From Multifurca ochricompacta (Eukaryota; Basidiomycota; Agaricomycetes; Russulales; Russulaceae), in the NCBI GenBank assembly GCA_022496185.1, contig WTXG01000027.1, positions 124,001 through 188,000 of the forward strand: DNA of 64,000 nt, written 5' to 3'. Position 1 is the first letter of the stretch, and each line of letters begins with the position of its first letter. The notes beneath the pieces were generated by a model. The model had not been told where the DNA came from. It ran no database searches and saw only the letters and a list, made by a program, of their open reading frames with translations. Positions 35,812 through 47,045 of the stretch are shown one piece after another. Position numbers and translations under genes: made by a program.

Positions 35812-36912
35812 AACAAAGGTCTAGATGGTGGGGGAGAGGGGAGTAGCGTCAGCCTTGGTGTCACTTAGGTGTTTACGATCGTGCCATTGCAGCGCCCGGA
35901 AGCCTGACCACGCAGAAGAGCGCCAGATCACTGCAAAAAAGGAGGCAAGGTCTAAAATGAAAACAGACAAACGACCCGTGTACGCCTGTTGCAATTAGTT
36001 TGACGTACATTTGTTGGTGAGAAGTGGAAGGGAAAGATGCCCTGAACCCACGATACGTTTATCACTTTTGTTGTTGAACTGAACAAATCTCTGTCGTTGT
36101 TGTTGTTGTTGTTGTTGTCGCGATGAGACAGACGATTGGAGGGTTCACAGGGCTCACACGCACAGCCGCAGAGGTGCCGCGCCGGGCTGTTGGGTTTGAC
36201 TAAAAATGGAAGTACTTGAGACATGGACATGTCATGTCATCCATGTCATGTCAATATGCAACGGGAGTTTGGCGACGCGACCCATCCCCCCATCCCTCAT
36301 CCCATACCCCCTTCCCTTCCTTATTATTATTATACTAACCTCCTTTAATAGCTGTACCATCGAACAACGGGCTTTCAAAAAGTCTCTATCAATTCTTTCT
36401 CTTGTTGTGTCAACGTCACAGACAGGTGTGTTGTTGAAACTGACGGTAATCTACTTTCAAGCAGGAGGCAGAACAGAGAAATACAAAGAAACATTAAGGT
36501 GATTCTTCGCATGAGCTGGAAGAAGATATTGGCTGCAGTAGTAACGAGGGAATATGAAATACAGGAGGATGGTACTGATGTGTGAAAGATCGCGCAAAAG
36601 CCAGCATAACAGGATGAAGGTGGGGGACGGGGGGAGGGTGGATATACATGAGAACAAATCAGAGCAACCGACGGAGTAAATCCAGGGTAAAGCAAGCAAG
36701 AACAGGTCAGAAAACAAAGTAAAAAAGAAAGAAAAAAAAAATGCCAATGAAAGAATAAATAAGGAAAGATGCGACAAGCGGTACGCACTACAATGCACAG
36801 CATATCGCCGCAGCATCAGTCACCGTTTGATTCTGTGTGTGCTAGAGAAGAGAGAGAGGTAGGCGGTGTAAATTCAAGCACTGGGGGGCTGTAAAACAGA
36901 ATGCGCACCAGT
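35812..36912. other. Intergenic region upstream of Mtg1, with GTT repeat
   Basis: No gene supported over 1.1 kb. A (GTT)n run lies at about 36093-36118, a CATGTCATGTCATCC repeat at 36225-36255, and a TTATTATTAT run at 36320-36332. Confidence 0.5.
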
Positions 36913-37649
36913 TCAAACCCATGAATCCTTTCCGAGCCCAATCGCATCAAAACTTTTGCCACTCCTAGTCCGCCGCTCTTCCAAAACTTGTACTGCATCA
37001 AGATTAATCAACTTTTCTGACGGTGGTGGCGACCCCTCCACCCAACCCTTCCATCCCTTGCGTGCTGCGGGCCGCTTCTTGCGGGGTCGAGGCAGCAAGG
37101 ATGATTCGGGAATGTCGGCATGGGAGTCATCCAGGTCAGAATCATCCTCTGGGGTATGTGGTCTCTTGGACGACGTTCGGGACGTGCTAGACGATATCGA
37201 TGGCCCCGGGGTGGTCGGGGGAGACGAGGGCATCGGTGGTGGCGTGACGGATACCGAACGTTGTGTAGTGGCAAGGCGCAAGACAGGTCGACAACCCCAA
37301 GCTGAGGAAGACGAGGTATCAAAAAGGAAATCTTTGGAATGGAGGATAGTGTCGGCGATGGAGGGAAGAGTATCGTGGTGGACGTCCGATTCATCATTTG
37401 CGGGCTCATTCTGTGGCGATTTGGCCCTTTTCTTAACCCTTTCTCGTATCTTTTTAAACCTCCTTTTTTCTCTTTTCAGGTCGTCTACTGACTCCACAAG
37501 TGTGTATCGAGGGACGCCATTGAGAAGGCTGGTGAGTACGTCCCTAGGTGGACGAGGGTCAAAATCGCCTGCCAGCACTGAAGTAGCGGTGCGACGACGA
37601 CGTTTATGGGTGGAATAGATGAGGAATGTATAGGAAGTGTAACGGCCAT
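36913..37649 (-). CDS. Basic/Ser-rich nuclear-type protein, unknown function
   Basis: The main open segment (37644-36913) reads TSVLAGDFDPRPPRDVLTSL, VPRYTLVESVDDLKREKRRF, a Lys/Arg cluster (KKIRERVKKRAK), Ser/Pro/Thr-rich stretches, an acidic patch (PEDDSDLDDSHAD) and RPRKKRPAARKGWKGWVEGS. The KKRPAARK and KKRAK clusters look like nuclear localisation signals. No catalytic domain is recognised. The only nearby ATG (37649) is one base out of frame; adding one base in ATGGCC gives MARYTSYTFLIYSTHKRRRR, the likely true N-terminus. A TATA-like TATATAA is at about 37679-37685, 30 bp upstream of this ATG. I do not know a named ortholog. Confidence 0.55.
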
Positions 37650-38643
37650 GATATCGAGGTGAAGATGTGAGCGGAAGGTTATATATCCCAGGTGTTGGGT
37701 TGGAACAGTGAAAAGTGGTGGCCTAATAAACAGGGTGAGTGAACGCCGGCTGTTATACTCAAACGGCAGGTTGGAAAACGTAAATAATTACCCACAATGG
37801 GGCACGTGGTTTTCGTTTACTTTTTCTCACGAGCAATAGATAACTTAATTCCAGGTCCCGGGTAGGCCAGGCCCAACCCAACCAACCAAAATATTTTCCT
37901 AGTATTTGTCATGCAAAGAAGCTTCAATGCTCCATTCTACACGTCCAACCCAAGACTTCCCCCTTCCCCCCGTTTTCAGGGTTTTTCTCTGGGTTTCTGG
38001 GTTTCTGGGTTTCTCTTTCTTTCCTCCGTGTCATGTCTTATTAGATCTTATCTCATCCACTCATCCACTCAGAAACTTTAAATAATTATAATAATTATAA
38101 TAATAATTAATATTCCCTCTCCTCTCCTCTCCTCCCATCCCAGTTAGCTAGCTTATAAAACTATACTCTATACTAATAACTAATACTAACCTATGCCCGA
38201 CCCGACCCGAAGTTTGTCATTAAAGGGGGGGTGGGGGGGTAAATATACCCCGTCCGTTCTACCTTCCTCATCCATCCACACCGCCCACGTCAATAACCAA
38301 CCCTCATCTTGCGTCCGTTGCTGTGGAGACACAATTGTCCACAACACAACAGCGCGCGCGCCCTTTTGTGGATCACTTGTGCCCGACAATTCGGACTATT
38401 GGGACATCATCCCCTTACTGACAGCGCGGCTAACCATCTTTGGGGGCTTTGAGCGCTCTTACCCACCCACCACACCAAACTGATGAGCGGGCCTAGAAAA
38501 GCCTCGGTTCCTTCCACAAAACTTATTTCTGGGTTTCTGGGTCAACCTGCTGGCCCCGATCTCGGGACCAAAGTCGTTTCGAGTGACTTCTCGATCCGGT
38601 AGCCAGATGACTCTGAACGGTATACAAACAATTACAATCATAT

Positions 38644-38678
38644 CATTATTATTTTATTATTATTATTATTATTATTAT
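38644..38678 (+). repeat. (ATT)n microsatellite
   Basis: Near-perfect ATT repeats with one extra T. Confidence 0.9.
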
Positions 38679-39056
38679 CCTTACGCTTTGTTTTTTATTT
38701 TTGTCACAACCCGGAAATCCCAGGGTGGCACCACGGCGTGACCCGAAGAGGGTCCGTTTCTTTCAAGCGCACGTTGATCGCTGGCCAAAAACTACTATTC
38801 CCAGCTTGCGCTTTTCTCACACTTGGGGAACACTTGGGTCTCTATCGGTCGGTTTGAGTTTGGGTATTGGTTCTCTGTGATTCACGTAAATTCGATACAT
38901 CACTCATCTATCTACATACGTGGGCGGGTATCATCACTTCGTATTCCCAACTCCCGACCCACTGGCATCCCATCCCCATATCCCATCCCCATCCTATCCC
39001 ATCAACCATCAACAATCATATCATCATCATAATTCTATCAACGGATCCGTCAAATT

Positions 39057-39086
39057 AGTGAGTGTGAGTGTGAGTGTGAGCGTGAG
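39057..39086 (+). repeat. (GTGAGT)n microsatellite
   Basis: Five near-perfect hexamers. The same unit on the opposite strand matches the CTCACT-type array at 33036, about 6 kb away (GTGAGT versus AGTGAG). Confidence 0.85.
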
Positions 39087-40770
39087 TCGAGTTCCTTCAA
39101 AAAATGAGTTAAGAACTTCTCTACGGAACTGGCAAGCCCCTGTGTGTGCCCACTCCGAACCCTCCTCCTAGTCCGTCTTCCTAAATGGTCAACGGTATCG
39201 CCCCACCCTCACCGCCCCACTACATACCTCCATTCAGCTCAAGCTCTGATTCGTCCTAGTTTTTTGGTCGATCTCTCATCTGTCCTGGGCACTCTCATTC
39301 TTGATCTTCTTTACTCCCCCCCTCACTTCCCCCGTCAGGTCCCCCCATCACAGCATGTGTATCAGATTCAACAGCAGACCCCGTAAGCAACCGCCACGAC
39401 AGCTCTTGCCTTTTTCCATTCTGCGCCCCACTCCTGGTCCGCTCCCCCCCGTGACCTGTATCAGTGAGCGTACTTCCATCACCATCACCCGTTTATGGAA
39501 ATCCAACAGCGTCGGCGGTTTTAAAATATCTTTCGAGTATGCGCTAGACTATAGAGGAAAAAAAGAAGAAGAATATACTGAGTTATAGACATTGTCCCTT
39601 CAATTCCTACCTACCTCCAGCCAAAGGCTCAGCCCGCAGGTACATTGTACATCCGCTGGTTCTCTGAATCTAAAAGGCTCCTCAATGACTAGTTCTCGAC
39701 GGTACCTCTCTGGCTGCCTCTTCTATCATGGATCGCCGTTCTGTCTACTGCCATCATCCATCCTAATAGCCCTAGATCGCCCGACAAACCCTCTCGGGAT
39801 GTATCGAACCGACCTTCTCCATAGATAGGCAGATCCAGAAAGTCAAAGATCCATGTCATCGTCACCGCAAATGTGTGTGTGGTGTGAGTGTGTGAGTGGA
39901 TGCCTGGCGGAGAATCTGTTTTTCCCATCCCGTGACACTTACAGTTAACCAACTATCTCGTGCCGTACCCCAACTCGATCACCTATGGGCAAGTCAGCCC
40001 AGCCTACCACATGTATATGTAATAAACACGCCAGGTGTAAGTATGGTGTGGCAATGCGCAATGCTACAGTCGCCTGTTCGCCTGTAAAGGTCGTCCGCGC
40101 TGGATCTGGTGCGGCTGCCGATTATTGTACCCTCAGGAGGAATAGTCTCAATCTGGTCGATTGATTTGGAAGGCGGACCGTTAAACACACAGTGAATTTG
40201 AAAAAGGACCCAAAAAATAAAGAAACGGGCATCGTCCAGGCCTTGGTGTGTGTATAGGGCCTATATAACAAAATGACAATCACTGATGCAGCTGGAACCA
40301 GCAAGAAGAAATAATAGAAAGAAATAATTTAAAACAATAATAATAAAAGAAGGTCCGGAGAACATTCACACTATTGTGCCATCGAGCGTGGTGTAAGGAG
40401 AAAAAAAAAACACTTCTTTTTGTTCCACTACCTTGTTGTGAGCATGTGAACACATGCCGTGCATATCTTTCACCCCGTTCCCGTTCGGCCCCGCCATTGT
40501 GTCCGGGGGTTTTTTTTTTTTCTTTCCGGTTGTTTGTATATGTAGCGGCCAAAAATGATAATAAATTAGTGGCTCCATCCTTACGAGAAGGCGCATATTC
40601 GTATCCACAGTCCGCGGGGAGCATTACAAGACAGGAACACCACCGCTCCAACTAATTTGAACGAGCCAGGCCAAAGGGCGGCGGCGGCGCAATGCCTTCT
40701 GCGCTGCTGCGCCGGCGGACGATTGATCTCTAAGAAGAATTCACGTGACAATGACGAAACTGTGTCGAAG

Positions 40771-40800
<30 letters not shown>
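40771..40800 (+). repeat. (CTGT)n microsatellite
   Basis: Seven and a half perfect CTGT copies. Confidence 0.95.
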
Positions 40801-40801
<1 letters not shown>

Positions 40802-41224
40802 ACACGTTCGGGTCGGGCATGTGCATCATCATCATGTATTGGATCATGGATCATGCACTGTGAAGGGGAGGGGGAGTGAGATCAGCTGTTAGCTTATCCT
40901 TATCATTAATTTAACTTATTTTTATGTATTTATTGAATAATTGAAATGAAATGAAATGAAATACTTACTGGCTGACAAAGGTGAATTGGAAAGCACGGAC
41001 CAGCCGTCGGTCATGTGTGTTTCGCCCCCTTGCCCTATTATTGTTTTTTTTAAAAAAAAAACTATTATCAGGTGCTAGGTGGAATATGCACGATATGCAC
41101 GATATGCATGCATGATAAGACGGTGTCTTGACCGGAGATCAAGATCATGCGAATTAGTCCCATTCCGCTCGTCCCCTACTTTGAAGGCGCTCCGCGCTCC
41201 AACAAGTAAGGAACAAAAAAAGTA

Positions 41225-41321
41225 TTCCCATTAGCCGACTTGAACGACTGACCTCGTCATTATGTAAGCGAGCCTGATCCCGAGTACTAGTGACGCGCTC
41301 TACCAACTGAGCTAAACGGGA
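41225..41321 (-). tRNA. tRNA-Thr(AGU) with 24-nt intron
   Basis: On the minus strand a full cloverleaf folds: acceptor TCCCGTT/AATGGGA (one G-U), D arm GCTC AGTTGGTA GAGC, anticodon stem CGTCA/TGACG, five-base variable loop AGGTC, T arm AGTCG-TTCAAGT-CGGCT and discriminator A. Mature length is 73 nt. The anticodon loop reads C-T-AGT-A, then a 24-nt intron, then A, so the intron sits at the canonical position 37/38 and the anticodon is AGU (read as IGU, threonine). Internal A box (TAGCTCAGTTGG) and B box (GTTCAAGTC) are present. Confidence 0.93.
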
Positions 41322-41722
41322 ATGCACAATGTCAGTTACATGTGACCCATATATCCTTCACCGTCTTTGGGTTGTCGATGATCCACGACTGCCAGCTTTT
41401 TGCCAATGCCAAGGTCCCCGTTTGGTATTCCTTCTACCTGCAAATTATCGACTCATTCTCCGTTCTTTCTTAGTTTATATCCCGTCGATAATGTATCATA
41501 TCATTGACATGGCATAGCACCATCAGGGCGTAAAGCTCACTTTGACTCTTTCTGAGAGCGAGAGCCCAAGCGCGTCGCCCCCAACACTGTCCTCTTTTGC
41601 TTTGCCCACATTTTAGCGCCTAAAATGGAGCTCTCTAATGAATCACAAGCTGACAGCTATTAGTTAATTTCATCTTTCTCCTCTGTTTCCCCAATCACAG
41701 GCATGACATGGTCACGTAGTAT
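41322..41722. other. Spacer between tRNA and small membrane-protein gene
   Basis: 401 bp; nothing recognised. Confidence 0.4.
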
Positions 41723-42425
41723 CTATGCCGCTTTCTTCATCATCTGTGTGAACGCCACAGTTCCCTGCCACCACGTGACGAAACCGAGACCCAGGAACCC
41801 ATGCATGCAGCCCCAAAGGATTTCCGGGGTAAATTTATACCTAGATATGTATGAGGCATGATCAGCGAAGGGTCGCGCAATACAAGCACCATAACTAACG
41901 CTTCGAAGAAGGCCCCGAAGGAGAACGGGATGAAGCGCGGAGCTTGGAATAGCACTGTTGATACGATACTGTGGTATACACAGAGGCCAATGGCAAGGGC
42001 TCGCTTTCCAGGAAGGAACTCTGAGAATTGTTTTTTTTTTTGTTTTGTTTTTGAAATTTTTTTATGTGTCACGGATGCACGAACATGACTTACCAGGCAG
42101 TGGATAGCAAAGCAAAGACATAATGCAGACGCCAAGCGCCAAGGTCGAATACATCTTTGATAAGACAGTGTGTACTGAGCGACAGTTCTTGTGTGTTCGT
42201 ATGCTTGTGACGCACCTTCAGCAGTACAAGTGTAGTGTTGTTGAGCTGGAGGAAAGGGAGGGAGGCGGGAGCCCAGATGCCCTGGATAGCCAGTGGCACC
42301 TCCAAGGCGATATGGAGCAGGAACACCGTAGAGCTGACGAGTTAGACATGCGAAAGTTAACGGTAAGACGTCCGCGCACAGAGGTGGAAGTTGACGTACA
42401 GAGGACTCTGCCCAGGTTGAGACAT
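41723..42425 (-). CDS. Small multi-span membrane protein conserved in Agaricomycetes, function unknown
   Basis: Five exons, 42425-42400 (26 nt), 42333-42216, 42154-42094, 42020-41900 and 41840-41723, all in phase, encode 147 residues. Hydrophobic blocks: TVFLLHIALEVPLAIQGIW; STLALGVCIMSLLCYPLP; ALAIGLCVYHSIVSTVLFQA; and ILWGCMHGFLGLGFVTWWQG, so three to four membrane spans with short loops (LPFLQLNNTT between spans 1 and 2; APRFIPFSFGAFFE between 3 and 4). It ends MMKKAA. I recall similar short membrane proteins in mushroom genomes but no characterised member. The gene sits alone in a gene-poor stretch next to a tRNA. Start ATG 42425 chosen because it gives an in-phase first exon with a canonical GTACGT donor and CTAAC branch site. 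Confidence 0.72.
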
Positions 42426-44613
42426 AATGATGGTTGAGTTGGGAGTCGACAGAGAGAAAAACTTTGTAGTGAAGCAACTTGGCGGCACGGGATCAAGAAC
42501 GCCTAATGGGGTATCTGGATCTAAGATCTAAGTTCTCATGCATGCATGGGTTCTCTGGCCTGGAGCAAGATCTGATCGTAATCTTAAGATCTTATCTTCG
42601 GGTAGTCCAAAATAATAATAATAATAATAATAATAAATTAATATAGAATATTTCTCTCCTTCGATGGTATTAGCCATAACTTTGTTGTTGTTCACCCATG
42701 AGTTAATTTTACTTGGGCGGCAAGTGTCCTGACGCTCTTCACTGAAAGGAAAATTCAAAGCTCTGGATCACTTGATCGACCATTTTATAAAAGCCGCATT
42801 ATCTGAAAGAAACAGCTTCCTGTACCGATCCTCACCTTCATCGAGAGCGGGATCGGGCCTGCCTTCTGACAACTTCTTGTTGTGTTAGCGTTACCTGCAA
42901 CCATACTGACCTAACTAGCAGATATCACGGCATGTTTACCAGAAACCCTACACTCTAGCTCGAATATTCCTATACCTATCTATAAAATAGCAAACCGGGT
43001 GGTGGGTAGTGAAATACCGTCGTCCTATAGGGGGGGGAGGGGGGTCAGGACAGCTCCAGATTTCTACAGTTGGCTGGCTGAACGGCCTGAACAACAACAA
43101 ACAATTGGTTAGCTTTTCTGACGCAAAAAGATGCTCTTGGCCCGCGGCCCGTTTGAAATAAGAAGCTTTGACTCTCTGGGGTCTTCTACTCTCCATTCAA
43201 GTACTCAGCGTGCGCAATGGGACGAGCAGGTTATCATGGAACGCAGCGCTACATAGATGCCGTCACTGTTTCATTCCCGACGCGTTGATAGCTTCCAGAA
43301 CAAGAGCGCCTACTTATAGGCGCACGCATCAAGCCGCGGAGAACGGGGGAGGCGGTGGGAGGGAAGGGGAGCTAAAGATTTTTTTCGCGATCGATGTGCT
43401 AGCTTTTACTAGTGACAGGTTTGTCAGTGGGAGAGTGATGAATCACAGGTATACAGGGGCTTTCCCAGCCCCTCCCCCAAGTAAATGCTCCCAGCCAGTG
43501 AGGAAAGACGAGGGAAACAAGGAAAGAAATGGGACATCCTACAACTTGACATCCACTCAATGACTTTTTTTTACTCGCCCCTCCTCTTCTTTCTCTTACT
43601 AGATCAACTCTCCCCATAAACGCACCGTCGGTCAGAAAGGAGGTGCAGAGGTGAGGCTAGGCCTGTGAAAACTGGTTTCACGCCGTATAGACAGAACCCC
43701 TGTACTTTGCGGCAATTCACAAAATAAAAATAAAACACAAAAACCAACCAAAGAAAAAAGCGCGTGCGCGACAGTTTGATTGATAATAGGCAAGTCAAGT
43801 GAGGGACACCGTCTCAATAAGAACACACAAGGGGAGGGACGTTCACTCCTTTGGCGGTAAGTCGCTGGAATTGGGAGCGATCACTTTGCACTTAGGAAAG
43901 CTTATCACGAGAGGATGCTAACCGATGTAAGACAGTTCAGTTACTCCTGACCCATTCGGCCTTTGGACAGGCCATATAACCGCGTCGTCGCTCTGACTCG
44001 AATGTATAGATATCCCTCCGCCCGTGACAGATTTAGGGGATGTGAGGACTAGAACCAGAGGGGGGGGGGGAGGGGGGTAAAACTAGCGAACACAGCACAA
44101 GTCCGTTGTGATTGCATGCTACGATATTTAGCCAAAATGGTTGGTTGGAGAAAACAATGAGTTGTTTGGGTACCCTCGCCCGAAGACCAGGTAGGTGATG
44201 AGACATCCGACCGCCGAGCTCCAAGTCCGATCGACCTGCATTTAATTGTTTGGGGTGTGAAGGGCTAAAGCAACATGCAGAGACAAGAAACCCCGGAGGC
44301 TCCTTCAGCCTCGAGCCGGAAGAGACAAAAGGGAGACAGAAAGGCACGGAGCACAGCCGAAGATTGGTGGTGCTGCTCAAAGCCAGAGAGAGACAGGCAG
44401 AACAATAAATCAGCCAGTCAGTCGGCCCACACAAGGGCTCTCCAAGAAGACCGTACAAAGTTGCACAACACGTCACCATGACGCTACAAACAAAAAATCC
44501 TCTTTCTCAAGAGGCCCACTGCAAGATACCTAATCATCACACCACAGAGCAATGCGCGCAGTCCACGTCAACCGTAAGTCACGCCATAAAGTGGCACTGT
44601 AAAATCAGTTATG
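42426..44613. other. 2.2-kb gene-poor region
   Basis: No gene is supported. An AAT array lies at 42610-42637 and G-runs at 43030-43047 and 44061-44078. The right end is the 3' flank of the bHLH gene. Confidence 0.5.
42610..42637 (+). repeat. (AAT)n microsatellite
   Basis: About nine AAT/ATA copies, perfect over 25 bp. Confidence 0.9.
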
Positions 44614-46620
44614 CTACTCTGCCATGTCCTCTTCCATATCGTCAGCTTCATACGCGCTTGAACCCCGACGCCATAGACCAAGCTCGCCATGATCGATATC
44701 ACGCTCTAGATCAAGTTCTTCCGCACCCTCTCGCCAGACATCCTCACTAATCAGCTCGCGCAAACGTTGCACCTCGGAACGAAGCAACGTGATCTCGTTA
44801 TCACGTCTTGAAATCTTTTCCTTGAGCAGGCGAATGTAATCATTCCCGCAGCGGAGGAGTTGTAATTTGCTAATACCGCGATTAGGGCCATCTGCGTTAC
44901 CTCTAGGTGGCCCACGAGGAGGCATGGCTCCTGGAAGTATTGGTTCATCGGGAAAACCTTCTTCGGTCGGCAGTGGGATTGGAGGAAGTAACGTGCGCAG
45001 GTCATCAAAAGTTGTCTTTAGTGAGTCGCGACGCTTCTGCTCAGCGGCCTTGTGCGAGGTTTTACGAAGGACGGGTGATGGCAAGGACGATGAAGCAAAG
45101 GAGTTAGAGGCATACACATTGCCGGCTGAAACGCGAAAAATCAGTTACTACTCGTGAGAGAAATGGTAACATTCGCTTCCACCTGGCAGAATAGGTTTCA
45201 AGCTTGGGCTCACAAGGGGGACACCGTTGCCTTTTTTGGCAGCAGACACGGAAGTGGAATTATCTTTCCCACGGGTGACGGATCTGCCCTTGGCGTCAAT
45301 TTTCACTGTTGTTGTTGCTGTTGTTGTTGGAGGCGCAAGACTACTGTTGATACCAAGTCCTCCCAGATTCATAATGCTAGCGGGAGTGACAGGTGTCATA
45401 TTCTGAAAATGCCCGTTAGTACTCGTGGGAGATGAATTCGTGAGTGGCGTATTTGTTGAGGAAGATAATGTGTGGAGTTCGGAAGGCTGCGTTGGCGCCA
45501 CAGGTGGTGGCATCGATAAATCTACTGGTGAGGGGGTATCGCCGGGAATCTCCCCACCGCTACTGTTCTTGCGCCCCCCGGTGCGTGTAGAACGCAGAAG
45601 AGGCGTAGAAGATGCAGATCTTGTGCCTCGCGGTGCGCGCTTCGCGGAGCTCGGGGTGGGAGGAACTCGTGGCGAAGGTGAAGGACGCTGTCGCGCAAGT
45701 TTTGCCTGGTCGTCGTCATGAGGCGATGCGGTACGTTTACTACGCCGCGACTGCTGAGAGGAATCGGGTTTATATGCGTCCATCCAGGGACTTAAGGGGG
45801 AAAGATCGAAGTCTAAATCTCCAGGAGAAGGTAGGGGAATAGGTGGGGTAGTGTTGAAGACAAGGTTAGCTGGCGCGGAGCGAGCATCGTGTGAGGTTGC
45901 CATATGATGAGGGAGGTGCATATCAGGAGGGAGCTGTGACTGGCCATTAGATCTATAGTGGGAGGTATCGACATAGCCGAGGGTAATGGGGGAGATATAG
46001 TCTGTATTCGGGCTAGATTGGGCGTGCAACTCAGTAGAGTTAACTGACAATTCATTGGTCTGGTTTTGCCTATAAAATGATAGAAAGTACTCACCGGGTG
46101 TAGGAAGGCCGAGAAAGTGATTTTGAGGTTTTTGTCGGTCACCAGTGGCATCAATGGAAGATGTGCTGCCTTGACCGTTCAGCAGTTCGAGCTGAAAACC
46201 ACAATGATGAATGAATGTGCGTGATGCGATAAAGGCAGGAATGGCGAGGGATAGAATTCGACTTACTTGTTGTTGAAGAATCTGGTTCTGTAACTGCAAT
46301 TGCTGGAGCTGATTCAGCTTGAGGCGCTGCTCAAGCATTACCTGAGGGCTGTACTGACCCTGGCTCATTGAGCCAGATTGTTGGCCTTGTATGCCCATGA
46401 GTTGTGTCATAAGGTCGAAGTTGAGGGGAACGTTGGGGATGACTGGGTTGGAGGGCGCCATGGTGGCTTGTGAGGATGAAGGTAGGGCGCCACCATACAT
46501 AGATGAATGATGGTTTTCATTCCCGTTCCCGTTCCCGCGCTGAATGTTCTCAGTGCTAACTTCAGGAGTGAAGAGGGTATTATAAAAGTCCTTCTGCTGT
46601 TGTACATCTTGATGGTCCAT
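44614..46620 (-). CDS. Basic helix-loop-helix transcription factor with long loop
   Basis: Three exons, 46620-46267, 46191-45183 and 45125-44614, join in phase (624 residues). The N-terminal half is Gln/Ser/Asn-rich with a coiled Gln-Leu segment (LKLNQLQQLQLQNQILQQQ). A Pro/Ser-rich middle holds many SP/TP sites. The C-terminal bHLH has basic region and helix 1 (RKTSHKAAEQKRRDSLKTTF, DDLRTLLPP), then a loop of about 40 residues (Pro/Gly-rich), then helix 2 (ISKLQLLRCGNDYIRLLKEK) continuing into a leucine-rich coiled coil. H-x3-E-x2-R-R residues for E-box (CANNTG) contact are present (HKAAEQKRR). The loop is far longer than the usual 5-15 residues. A GTGAGT...TATAG at 46099-46075 looks like an intron but is only 25 nt and out of phase; reading through keeps frame. 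Nuclear regulator; targets unknown. Confidence 0.88.
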
Positions 46621-47045
46621 TGGGATAGCAATTCCGGGACACAACAGAACAATGAAAATGAAAATGAAAAGAAAAAAAAATTTGGAAAAGGGTGAGCAAC
46701 GACAACGAAAAACTGAGACCGACCCTCAGACCTGCCCCAGGGGCAATTGGCAAATCCGGTGGTCGGAAAATACCCGGATAAAAAAAAAATCATACGCAGG
46801 AGACCCTCAGTACCTCACTTACAATGTAACACACTATGAAGGAACTTTCTCGAGGTTTCATCAAATACAAAAGGGCAGTTTTTCTAACTTGGCTGGTATT
46901 TGGTATCAATCATATCTAGGGCTATGCCAGGCCAGTGGATAATATAATATAATATAGATTTTTGATGACGTAATCCAGATCCAATCCAATCAACTCTGTA
47001 CAGAGAATTAGGTTTGTCCGTCCGATTTTTAAGGCTAGAGATGGC
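46621..47045. other. Intergenic spacer, nothing recognised
   Basis: Upstream of the bHLH gene and 3' of the degraded MFS gene; (ATATA)n-like run at 46940-46958. Confidence 0.4.

Larger units (their letters stand above)
37650..41224. other. 3.6-kb gene-poor region with many simple repeats
   Basis: No gene can be supported on either strand. Listed repeats include GGGTTTCT (38000-38014), an ATT array (38644-38678), GTGAGT (39057-39086), CTGT (40771-40800), and a T9/A10 inverted stretch (41044-41062). Short open frames lack family resemblance and codon-like bias. Confidence 0.6.

Noticed and set aside
37990..38016. GGGTTTCT repeats as telomeric sequence
   Set aside because: Only three to four copies, not TTAGGG-like, and embedded in unique sequence with genes on both sides.
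46075..46099. GTGAGT...TATAG in the bHLH gene as an intron
   Set aside because: Only 25 nt and out of phase; reading through keeps the gene in frame across all three exons.
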